Shown here piece after piece: positions 1 to 5,461 of a stretch of DNA of 5,532 nucleotides. The position numbers and the translations under genes were made by a program. The notes under the pieces were generated by a model that was given only the letters and a program-made list of their open reading frames with translations, was not told the DNA's origin and did no database searches. Origin of the DNA: Myxococcales bacterium (GTDB taxonomy: Bacteria > Myxococcota > Myxococcia > Myxococcales > Myxococcaceae); NCBI GenBank assembly GCA_009885595.1, contig VFKJ01000527.1, positions 1 to 5,532 on the forward strand, written 5' to 3'. Every line of letters begins with the position of its first letter. Positions within the stretch are counted from its first letter, which is position 1.

Positions 1-1418
1 CCGTCGAGCGGCGCCAGGCGCCGGGCCCGCTCGAAGGCCTGGTGGGCGCGCACCGGATCTCCCTGCTTCGAGGCCGCCCGTCCCACGTTCGCCTCGTACA
101 CGGCGAGGGGAGCCAACCCGCGAGCGCGCTCGTACGCCGCCAACGCGTCTCCCGTTCTCCCCGCGTGCTCCAGGGCTTCTCCTCGCAGCGCGGACCACTG
201 CGCGTTCCACGGCTCGAGCCGCTCGGCGACCGGCTCGAGCGGGAGCGCGCGTGCGGAGATCGACGCCCCGAACATCATCAGCGTCACCGCGCTCAGCATC
301 ACCAGCGGCACCGGCCACCAGCCCGGGAGCCTCAGCCGTTCTCCCTCGAGCACGCGGGCCAGCGCGCAGACTCCGAGCGCGGCGACGGCGAGCCCCGAGA
401 AGGTGACCATGGACGAAGCCGCCAGCGCCAACACCACGGCCCCCTCGGCCGCGGGCCGCGGCTTTCTCACCACGATGAACACCGCGCCGAGCAACGCGAG
501 CAGGCCCACCAGTCCCTGCGTCGCGAGCGTCTGGGCGATCAGCGAGTGCGCGTGACCCGCCGTCCCACCCCACTCGTACTTCCACGCGTCGGGGTGACGC
601 AGTTGCTGATCGACCAGCGTGAACGCGTCGGAGCCCCAGCCCAGCCAGGGGTGTTCGCGAAAGCCGGCCAGCGAAGTGCCCCACAGCTGCACCCGGGTGG
701 GCGCGACGAAGAAGTGCGTCACCCGCTCGAGGACCGCGGGCCCCGTCGCGACGAGCAGCACCGTCGCCACCGCGGCCGCAGCGAGGGCGAGCGGCTTCCA
801 CCCGAGCCTCGCGCTGCGCCGCGGCCACCACCAGGCGAGCAGGCCCACCCCGAGCGCGAGCCAACCCGCGCGAGACAACGTCACCCCGCAGGTCACGCCG
901 GCCACCAGCGCGGTGAGGCCCATGGGGAGCGACTTGCGCCGATGCGCCTCATCCACCGCGAGCACGCACACCAGCGCCATCCACACCCCCAGCTGCGTGG
1001 GATGACCGAGGGTGGAGAACGGTCGCACCCCGCCGCACCAACTCGCGGACTCGCTCCACCGCACGGGATCGAGCCCCACGCCCTGCAGCAGCGCCCACCC
1101 CGCGATCGGCCACGTCGTCCACAGCACGGGCCGCCAGGAGAGCCCCTCGGACACCAGGCCGAGCGCGAAGATGATCAGCAGGCTGATCAACCCCGGGGTG
1201 GAGAGCGCCGGTGACTGCGAGGTGAAGGTGGTGAGCACCGCCGCGCCGAGAATCAGCACCGCGCACTGCACATACTCCCGCGAGGCGCTCAGCTGCCGGT
1301 ACGAGAGCACCAGCGCTCCCAGCGCGAGCACCAGCAGGCGCGGCAGTTCGAAGTTGTCAGTGGAGAACGGAAAGACGGTCAGCGCCGCGAGCGCGAGCCA
1401 GCCACCGGCATGTCTCAC
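1..1418 (-). CDS. O-antigen ligase/polymerase-family membrane protein with C-terminal TPR (partial, 3' end beyond window)
   Basis: 472 codons are visible on the minus strand without a stop; the C-terminus lies beyond base 1. The protein is very hydrophobic, with about 11-12 likely membrane helices (roughly residues 5-18, 25-40, 50-66, 76-91, 97-115, 140-155, 165-198, 208-225, 292-317, 327-355, 367-385). Wzy_C/WaaL-like landmarks are present: RPFSTLGHPTQLG (132-144), TLSRAGW (180-186), FREHPWLGWGSDAF (253-266) opening a large likely periplasmic loop, and HAHSL (289-293) before the next helix. Residues from about 403 on are soluble and TPR-like (ALAAYERARGLAP, AHQAFERARRLAP). Family members join or polymerise undecaprenyl-linked glycans on the periplasmic side of the inner membrane, or glycosylate proteins; the substrate here cannot be told. 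The GTG start overlaps the lipoprotein stop as GTGA and has no clear Shine-Dalgarno, which suggests translational coupling. A nearby ATG at 1411 is in the wrong frame. The family call is firm; ligase versus polymerase is open. Confidence 0.85.
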   Translation of the reverse strand, partial: MRHAGGWLALAALTVFPFSTDNFELPRLLVLALGALVLSYRQLSASREYVQCAVLILGAAVLTTFTSQSPALSTPGLISLLIIFALGLVSEGLSWRPVLWTTWPIAGWALLQGVGLDPVRWSESASWCGGVRPFSTLGHPTQLGVWMALVCVLAVDEAHRRKSLPMGLTALVAGVTCGVTLSRAGWLALGVGLLAWWWPRRSARLGWKPLALAAAAVATVLLVATGPAVLERVTHFFVAPTRVQLWGTSLAGFREHPWLGWGSDAFTLVDQQLRHPDAWKYEWGGTAGHAHSLIAQTLATQGLVGLLALLGAVFIVVRKPRPAAEGAVVLALAASSMVTFSGLAVAALGVCALARVLEGERLRLPGWWPVPLVMLSAVTLMMFGASISARALPLEPVAERLEPWNAQWSALRGEALEHAGRTGDALAAYERARGLAPLAVYEANVGRAASKQGDPVRAHQAFERARRLAPLD

Positions 1419-2467
1419 TGGACGATGATGGTCGCGACCCCGTAGCGGGTGCCTGTGCCACCGGAAGGCTGGCAGGCCACTGCGTAGACCCCGGGGGTGG
1501 CGGGCGCCGTGTAGGTGCCCGTGGAGAACGAGATGGATCCGCTGCCCGGGGCGGTCGTCCACTCCGCCCCCTGCCCGTTGAAGATGTTCGCGGTGAACTG
1601 GACCACGCCGTTGGGCGCCACGGTGACCAGCGAGGGGGTGATTTCAACCGACGCCTCACTCGTGTTGCCGCCGCCCACCGAGGTGCTTCCCCAGATGTTG
1701 GTGGAGATCTCCCGCGCGTACAGCCGCTGCATCGAGGCGGTGGAGGTCACCGTACCGTCAGTGACGGTGCCCGAAGGCCAGAGCGTCCACTCCACGCCTC
1801 GCAGGCCCACGATGTTGGGCGTCTGCGAGGGCTGCTGCCGCGCCGCCGCGAAGGTGTGCCGCGAGCCGAGCGCGATGACGAACGGGCTGGCCGAGGACGC
1901 CTGTGGGAACACGTCGAACGGCCGCGCGGTCGCGCTGATGGTGAAGTCGGCGAAGGTGGCGACCGACGAGAGGTAGTTCGCCTGCGCCCGAATACGGACC
2001 GACGCCCCCGCGGAGTACGCGCTGTAGGTCGCCGTCGACCGGCTGGTGGGAATGAGGTCGCCGCCACCCGAGACGATGGTCCAGTTCACCTGCTGATCAG
2101 GCGCGCTGCCCGTCAGCTCCGCCGAGAGCTCGACGGAGTCGTTGACCGGCACCGTCGCGGTCGTGGGGATGAGGCGAATGCCCGCCGTCCCACCACCTCC
2201 GCCTGTGCTCCCGCCGCCCCCGCCCGTGGTCCCGCCGCCCGCACCGGAGCCCCCGAAGCACACCCCTTGAAGGCACTGCTGACCGAGCACGCAGGCGCTG
2301 CAGGTGCCTCCGGCGATGCCGCACGCCAGCGGCTGGCTGCCGGCCTGACACTCCCCGGACGCATCACAGCAGCCGGTGGCACAGGTCGCGGCCGAGCACC
2401 TCGGCCCGGGGCAAGCGACCAGCAGCAGGGACGAGGACAGCACTCCGAGCAGCATCAGCGCGCGCAT
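1415..2467 (-). CDS. Cys-rich, Ig-like-repeat lipoprotein of unknown function
   Basis: A 350-residue exported lipoprotein. The signal peptide starts with Met-Arg and has a hydrophobic core (residues 4-17) ending in lipobox LVAC, with Cys19 the predicted lipidation site. Residues 20-70 hold ten more cysteines (24, 29, 33, 34, 40, 49, 56, 59, 65, 70), suggesting a disulfide-bonded knob. A Gly/Ser/Thr stalk follows (about 72-96). The rest is beta-rich and Ig-like: segment 97-179 with a VNWT core, a middle segment with VEWT, and 278-350 with AEWT then TYTAPATPGVY, typical of bacterial Ig-like (BIG) domains. The start is set by the signal peptide and by GGAAGGG seven bases upstream; a longer in-frame start at 2626 would bury the signal peptide. 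It is the first gene of a minus-strand pair with the O-antigen-ligase-like gene (GTGA overlap), so a cell-surface role linked to glycan is plausible. No enzymatic motif is seen. It is expected at the outer or inner membrane, facing the periplasm or exterior. Confidence 0.9.
   Translation of the reverse strand: MRALMLLGVLSSSLLLVACPGPRCSAATCATGCCDASGECQAGSQPLACGIAGGTCSACVLGQQCLQGVCFGGSGAGGGTTGGGGGSTGGGGGTAGIRLIPTTATVPVNDSVELSAELTGSAPDQQVNWTIVSGGGDLIPTSRSTATYSAYSAGASVRIRAQANYLSSVATFADFTISATARPFDVFPQASSASPFVIALGSRHTFAAARQQPSQTPNIVGLRGVEWTLWPSGTVTDGTVTSTASMQRLYAREISTNIWGSTSVGGGNTSEASVEITPSLVTVAPNGVVQFTANIFNGQGAEWTTAPGSGSISFSTGTYTAPATPGVYAVACQPSGGTGTRYGVATIIVQ
2180..2254 (-). repeat. Low-complexity Gly/Ser/Thr stalk-coding tract in the lipoprotein
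   Basis: Encodes residues 72-96 of the lipoprotein, almost all Gly with Ser, Thr and Ala, including two GGGGG runs separated by Ser-Thr. On the plus strand it reads as C-rich triplets. Such tracts are prone to slippage and length variation between strains. It separates the Cys-rich knob from the Ig-like region and probably acts as a flexible tether. Confidence 0.85.
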
Positions 2468-2549
2468 GGGCGGACCCTTCCACGTCTTCAGTACAGACGC
2501 ACCGATGAGTTGATCTGAGAGTTTCAGCCCCCGGCTACAGTGAGCGCTC
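2468..2549. promoter_or_regulatory. Divergent intergenic region between lipoprotein and PrsW-family protease genes
   Basis: Only 82 bases separate two divergent start codons, so promoters for both must lie here or extend into the opposite gene. On the plus strand TACAGT (2536-2541) resembles a -10 box and ends eight bases before the ATG at 2550. TTGATC (2510-2515) is -35-like, but its 20-base spacing to that box is too long for a confident call. On the minus strand TGTACT (complement of 2490-2495) is a weak -10 candidate. No convincing operator dyad is seen. That promoters exist here is inferred from the layout; the exact boxes are guesses. Confidence 0.45.
2475..2481 (-). promoter_or_regulatory. 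Ribosome binding site of the lipoprotein gene
   Basis: Minus strand GGAAGGG lies seven bases before the ATG at 2467. This is a good Shine-Dalgarno match at good spacing. It decides the start in favour of the Met that opens the lipoprotein signal peptide rather than the longer upstream frame. Confidence 0.7.
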
Positions 2550-3308
2550 ATGGGCGCCCTCCTCGCGTTGTCGGGCACGTTGCCGGCGATTCTCCTGATG
2601 GCGCTGGTGGCGCGCTTCGACAGCAAGCGCCCCGAGCCGAAGAAGCAGCTCTACCTGGCGACGCTCTTCGGGGGGCTCTCCACCCTTCCCGTCATCTTCA
2701 TTCAGCTCGGGCTGGAGAAGGGCAACCCGGGCGGCCTGTCCGGCGCGCTCTACACGGCGTTCTTCGTGGCCGCGCTCACCGAGGAGTGCGCGAAGGCCCT
2801 GGCCCTCTACTTCGCGGTGTGGCGCCACCCGGCCTTCGACGAGCGGCTCGACGGCATCGTGTACGCGACGCGCGCGGGCCTGGGCTTCGCGCTGGTGGAG
2901 AACGTCGGCTACCTCATGGGCGCGGAGACCCTGTCGGGCTTCTTCGGCATCTTCGTGGTGCGCGCGATCCTCGCGGTGCCGGGGCACGCCATCTTCGCCG
3001 GGTACATGGGCTACTGGGCCGCGCGGAAGAAGTTCGACGGCGTGGGCCCCGGGCTGCTCGGCGGCCTGGCCATCGCGATCCTGCTGCACGGCGCCTATGA
3101 CGCCGCCCTCTTCCTGGTGGCCGCGCTGCCCAAAGGGCCGCTGCAGCTGCTCATGCTTCCGCTGGTGCTGGTGCCGGCGGTGGTGGTGGTGGCGGGGTAC
3201 CGACGGCTCTCAGCCCACGCGCGTGAGGCGCTGCGGCTCGACGAAATCACCCACGCCCCCAGGCCAATGCCCCGCCTGCCGTTTGGCATGGGCTTCGTGC
3301 TGCGGTGA
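2550..3308 (+). CDS. PrsW-family intramembrane metalloprotease
   Basis: A 252-residue polytopic membrane protein with about seven hydrophobic helices (roughly residues 4-22, 36-55, 66-90, 105-122, 128-152, 165-192, 197-216) and a basic, probably cytoplasmic tail (217-252). It carries the expected PrsW/CPBP-like catalytic landmarks: EECAK (78-82) after a helix, FALVENVGY (113-121), a His in VPGHAIFAGY (143-152) and LLHGAYD (178-184). The paired Glu and the two His are the presumed metal ligands and catalytic residues. Bacillus PrsW cleaves an anti-sigma factor within the membrane; the substrate here is unknown, and no anti-sigma or sigma gene is visible in the window. The ATG at 2550 is the first possible start, because an in-frame stop lies at 2541-2543. 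The Shine-Dalgarno is weak. The gene diverges from the lipoprotein gene and is followed after 84 bases by the ATPase pair. Family call strong, substrate unknown. Confidence 0.9.
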   Translation: MGALLALSGTLPAILLMALVARFDSKRPEPKKQLYLATLFGGLSTLPVIFIQLGLEKGNPGGLSGALYTAFFVAALTEECAKALALYFAVWRHPAFDERLDGIVYATRAGLGFALVENVGYLMGAETLSGFFGIFVVRAILAVPGHAIFAGYMGYWAARKKFDGVGPGLLGGLAIAILLHGAYDAALFLVAALPKGPLQLLMLPLVLVPAVVVVAGYRRLSAHAREALRLDEITHAPRPMPRLPFGMGFVLR

Positions 3309-3347
3309 AGCGGCCACCTGGCTCGGTCCCGTGCCGAAGGACTTTCA

Positions 3348-3380
3348 TTGACTGAGGTGCACCGCCGCTTGTGGTAGCGA
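3348..3380 (+). promoter_or_regulatory. Candidate promoter for the ATPase pair
   Basis: The 84-base spacer after the PrsW-family gene holds TTGACT (3348-3353), a good -35 match. Downstream lies TGGTAGCGA (3372-3380), which resembles an extended -10, but the spacing to TAGCGA is about 21 bases, longer than usual; other hexamer choices (for example TGGTAG at 18 bases) fit spacing but match poorly. A perfect 8-base palindrome GGTGCACC (3356-3363) sits between the two elements and could be an operator half or chance. A weak GAGG (3379-3382) lies ten bases before the ATG at 3393. Confidence 0.3.
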
Positions 3381-3392
3381 GGCAGCCGTCGC

Positions 3393-4322
3393 ATGAGCGA
3401 GCTTCTTCCACTGCAGGACCTGTTCAAGAAACGCGTGGTCTTGATGACGGGCAAGGGGGGCGTGGGGCGCTCTTCGATGACCGCCGCTCTCGCCACGTTG
3501 GCCCAGCGCAGGGGCGTGCGGGTGTTGATCTGCGACATCGGCGACGACCCCAATGACTACTCGCCCCTGGCCCGGCACTTCGGGTTCGACCGGCTGCCCG
3601 TGCACGCCGAGGTCATCGTGCCGGGCATTCGCGGCTCGGTGTTGCTGGCGCGGTCAGGACAAGAGCTCTTCCTCAAGTCGGTGCTGCGCTCGGGCACCCT
3701 GGCGCGCGCGGCGCTCAGCTCGGACGCGCTGCGGCGGCTGCTCTCGGCCGGCCCTTCGTTCAAGGAGATGGGCGTCTTCTTTCAGCTGCTGACCTACCTG
3801 CGGGCGAAGCGGAAGGACGGCAGCCCCGAGCACGAGCTGGTGTTGATCGACATGCCGGCCACCGGCCACACCCTCTCGCTCACCGGCCTGCCAGAGCTGC
3901 TGCTGCGCCTGGTGCCGCGCGGGCCCATCGCCGCGGCGCTGCGGGAAGGTCAGTCGTATTTGAACGACCCGAAGCTGGGCGCCGCCTGGGTGGTGGCGAT
4001 CCCCGAGACGTTGCCGGTCAGCGAGTGCCTGGAGCTGCTCGAGGGGCTGCACCGGACCGGCATGCCCATCGGCGGGGTGTTGATGAACCGCGTTCCCCTG
4101 GACCCGTTCAGCGCAGCCGAGCGCGCGGCGCTGCAGAGCCCGCTGGAGCGGATCAACCCGCTGGGCGCGGAAGGGTTCCGTCGCCCCGTGCTGGCGCGCC
4201 GGGAGATCGCCCGGCTGAGGCAGGGCACGAAGCTGTCCATCATCGAGGTGCCTGAGCTGCCGCACCCCGGGTTGATCTCCGCGCTCGCCGACGCGCTCGA
4301 GCGGGAAGGACAGGCCCGATGA
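3393..4322 (+). CDS. ArsA/Get3-family ATPase, subunit A of a tandem pair, with altered P-loop (Lys to Arg)
   Basis: A 309-residue soluble ATPase of the deviant Walker A (ArsA/Get3/MinD) class. Residues 20-28 read GKGGVGRSS: the signature Lys (K21) is kept, but the invariant P-loop Lys is Arg26 (codon CGC at 3468-3470). The Switch I area, DIGDDPNDY (48-56), is unlike the usual TDP; an ungapped comparison with the next gene puts Gly50 at the catalytic Asp. Switch II, IDMPATGHTLSLTGLP (152-167), closely follows the Get3/ArsA DxxPTGHTL pattern. The base-recognition region includes VLMNRVP (229-235). The protein is single-domain, unlike two-domain ArsA, with only two cysteines (47, 212), so there is no CxxC zinc site or arsenite Cys triad. 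The C-terminal VPELP motif (4248-4262) recurs in the next protein. It overlaps that gene by ATGA, implying coupled synthesis and a heteromeric complex. By layout it may match Rv3679 (BagA). Substrate and role are unknown; it may be a regulatory or weakly hydrolysing subunit. Confidence 0.88.
   Translation: MSELLPLQDLFKKRVVLMTGKGGVGRSSMTAALATLAQRRGVRVLICDIGDDPNDYSPLARHFGFDRLPVHAEVIVPGIRGSVLLARSGQELFLKSVLRSGTLARAALSSDALRRLLSAGPSFKEMGVFFQLLTYLRAKRKDGSPEHELVLIDMPATGHTLSLTGLPELLLRLVPRGPIAAALREGQSYLNDPKLGAAWVVAIPETLPVSECLELLEGLHRTGMPIGGVLMNRVPLDPFSAAERAALQSPLERINPLGAEGFRRPVLARREIARLRQGTKLSIIEVPELPHPGLISALADALEREGQAR
4304..4310 (+). promoter_or_regulatory. Ribosome binding site of the second ATPase gene
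   Basis: GGAAGGA lies inside the end of the first ATPase gene, eight bases before the ATG at 4319. It supports that start and independent initiation on the shared message, in addition to coupling through the ATGA overlap. Confidence 0.75.
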
Positions 4323-5440
4323 CCGCCCCGACGCCCGTGCGCATCGGAGAGCTGATCCGCCAGCGCAAGGTGATCGTGTGCTGTGGCGCGGGCGGCGTGG
4401 GCAAGACCACCACCGCGGCGGCGCTCTCCCTGGCGGCCGCGCGCGCAGGGCGGCGGGTGCTGGTGCTCACCATCGACCCTTCCCGGCGGCTGGCGGAGAC
4501 GCTGGGGGTCTCGCGCAATCCCCCCACCCCGGTGGCGGTGCCGGCCGATCGCCAGGCCGCCGCGGGCATTCACGCGCCCGCCTCGCTCGACGCGTGGATG
4601 CTCGACCCCAAGCTGGTCGCCGACGAGTCGGTGCGGCGGCTGACGAAGACCCCGGAAGACGCCGAGCGGGTGCTCAGCAACCGCATCTACCAGCAGGTGT
4701 CTTCGATGGTCGCGGGCATGCACGAGTACACCGCGATGGAGGCGCTCTATCGCCTGGTGCACGAAGGCCAGTACGACCTGGTGGTGCTCGACACCCCGCC
4801 TTCCCGGCACGCGCTCGATTTCCTCGAGGCGCCGCGGCGGCTCTCGGGCCTGGTGGACAGCTCGGCGCTACAGGCCTTCCTGCCGCGGCGGGACAGCATG
4901 GTGGCGCGCGCGGCCTCGAAGGTGATCGAGAAGATCCTGGGCGCGGTGTTCGGCGACGAGTTCGCGCACGAGCTCGTCGGCTTCATGATGACGTTCTCCG
5001 GCATCTTCTCGGCGCTCAACGTCGACGTGAACGCGATGCGGAAGTTCCTCAGCGGGGACGACGTGGCGTTCCTGCTGGTGACCTCTCCGGCGCCGGCGAC
5101 CCTGGCCGAGGCGCACTTCTTCCAGGACAAGACGAGGGAGCTGGGCCTGCCCTTCCGCGGGTTCGTGCTCAACCGCAGCCGCGCGCGCAACACCAGCAAG
5201 CGCTGGCCCGATGAGAACGCGCTCGAGGATCTGCCGCCGGAAGGCCGCGTCGCGCTGGGCCGGTTGCAGGTGATGGCGCAGGGCGAGCTGGAGTCGGCCC
5301 GGCGCGACCTCGCGTTGTTGACCGAGCTGGAGCAGCGCGCGGGCGGGACGGCCACGGCGATCGCGGTGCCCGAGTTGCCCGAAGGCGCGGACGACATGGT
5401 GACGCTGCTCACCATCGCGGATGCGCTCGCCGCTTCCTGA
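4319..5440 (+). CDS. ArsA/Get3-family ATPase, subunit B of a tandem pair (BagB/Rv3680-like), lacking the signature Lys
   Basis: A 373-residue soluble ATPase. Residues 23-32 read GAGGVGKTTT: the P-loop Lys (K29) and Thr are canonical, but the signature Lys of the KGG motif is Ala24 (GCG). Switch I is TIDPSRRLAETLG (51-63) with the expected catalytic-type Asp53. Switch II is VVLDTPPSRHALDFLEAP (155-172), ending in RRLSGLVD. NRIYQQVSSMVAGMHEY (121-137) and YTAMEALY match, from memory, actinobacterial Rv3680-type proteins. VLNR (283-286) is the likely nucleotide-base region. VPELP near the C-terminus (5366-5380) mirrors the first subunit. The only cysteines are 21-22, so there is no zinc CxxC or metal site. 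It is translated from a good Shine-Dalgarno with ATGA overlap to subunit A. It is probably the hydrolytic partner of a heterodimer that takes its signature Lys from subunit A. The family is often annotated 'anion-transporting ATPase'; no pump or ars gene is nearby to support that. Confidence 0.9.
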   Translation: MTAPTPVRIGELIRQRKVIVCCGAGGVGKTTTAAALSLAAARAGRRVLVLTIDPSRRLAETLGVSRNPPTPVAVPADRQAAAGIHAPASLDAWMLDPKLVADESVRRLTKTPEDAERVLSNRIYQQVSSMVAGMHEYTAMEALYRLVHEGQYDLVVLDTPPSRHALDFLEAPRRLSGLVDSSALQAFLPRRDSMVARAASKVIEKILGAVFGDEFAHELVGFMMTFSGIFSALNVDVNAMRKFLSGDDVAFLLVTSPAPATLAEAHFFQDKTRELGLPFRGFVLNRSRARNTSKRWPDENALEDLPPEGRVALGRLQVMAQGELESARRDLALLTELEQRAGGTATAIAVPELPEGADDMVTLLTIADALAAS

Positions 5441-5445
5441 GCTTC

Positions 5446-5457
5446 GACGCCGGCGTC
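5446..5457. repeat. Perfect 12-base palindrome after the ATPase pair
   Basis: GACGCCGGCGTC begins five bases after the stop of the second ATPase gene. It has no loop and no T-run after it, so it is not a classical terminator. It could be a protein-binding dyad or a chance result in G+C-rich DNA. Confidence 0.3.
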
Positions 5458-5461
5458 ACCG

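Noticed and set aside
42..1214. Long plus-strand open frame (390 codons)
   Set aside because: It is antisense to the O-antigen-ligase-like gene, and its product is an Arg/Pro/His/Gln-rich jumble without domains. The minus strand instead gives a coherent membrane protein with family motifs.
1856..2518. Plus-strand open frame opposite the lipoprotein gene
   Set aside because: Composition is Arg/Ala/Gly-rich with no motif. The opposite strand encodes a clear lipobox protein with a good Shine-Dalgarno.
2465..2626. Longer start for the lipoprotein gene at 2626
   Set aside because: It would overlap the divergent PrsW-family gene, place 53 residues before the signal peptide and leave GGAAGGG unused.
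2535..3089. Minus-strand open frame opposite the PrsW-family gene
   Set aside because: Low-complexity charged product typical of a shadow frame in G+C-rich DNA; the plus strand holds the PrsW motifs.
3323..3337. Terminator hairpin after the PrsW-family gene (TCGG ... CCGA)
   Set aside because: Only four base pairs and no T-run; not convincing.
3393..5440. Arsenic-resistance (ars) operon
   Set aside because: No metal-binding cysteines in either ATPase and no other ars gene in the window.
5446..5457. Intrinsic terminator after the second ATPase
   Set aside because: The palindrome has no loop and no following T-run, so it was kept only as a dyad.
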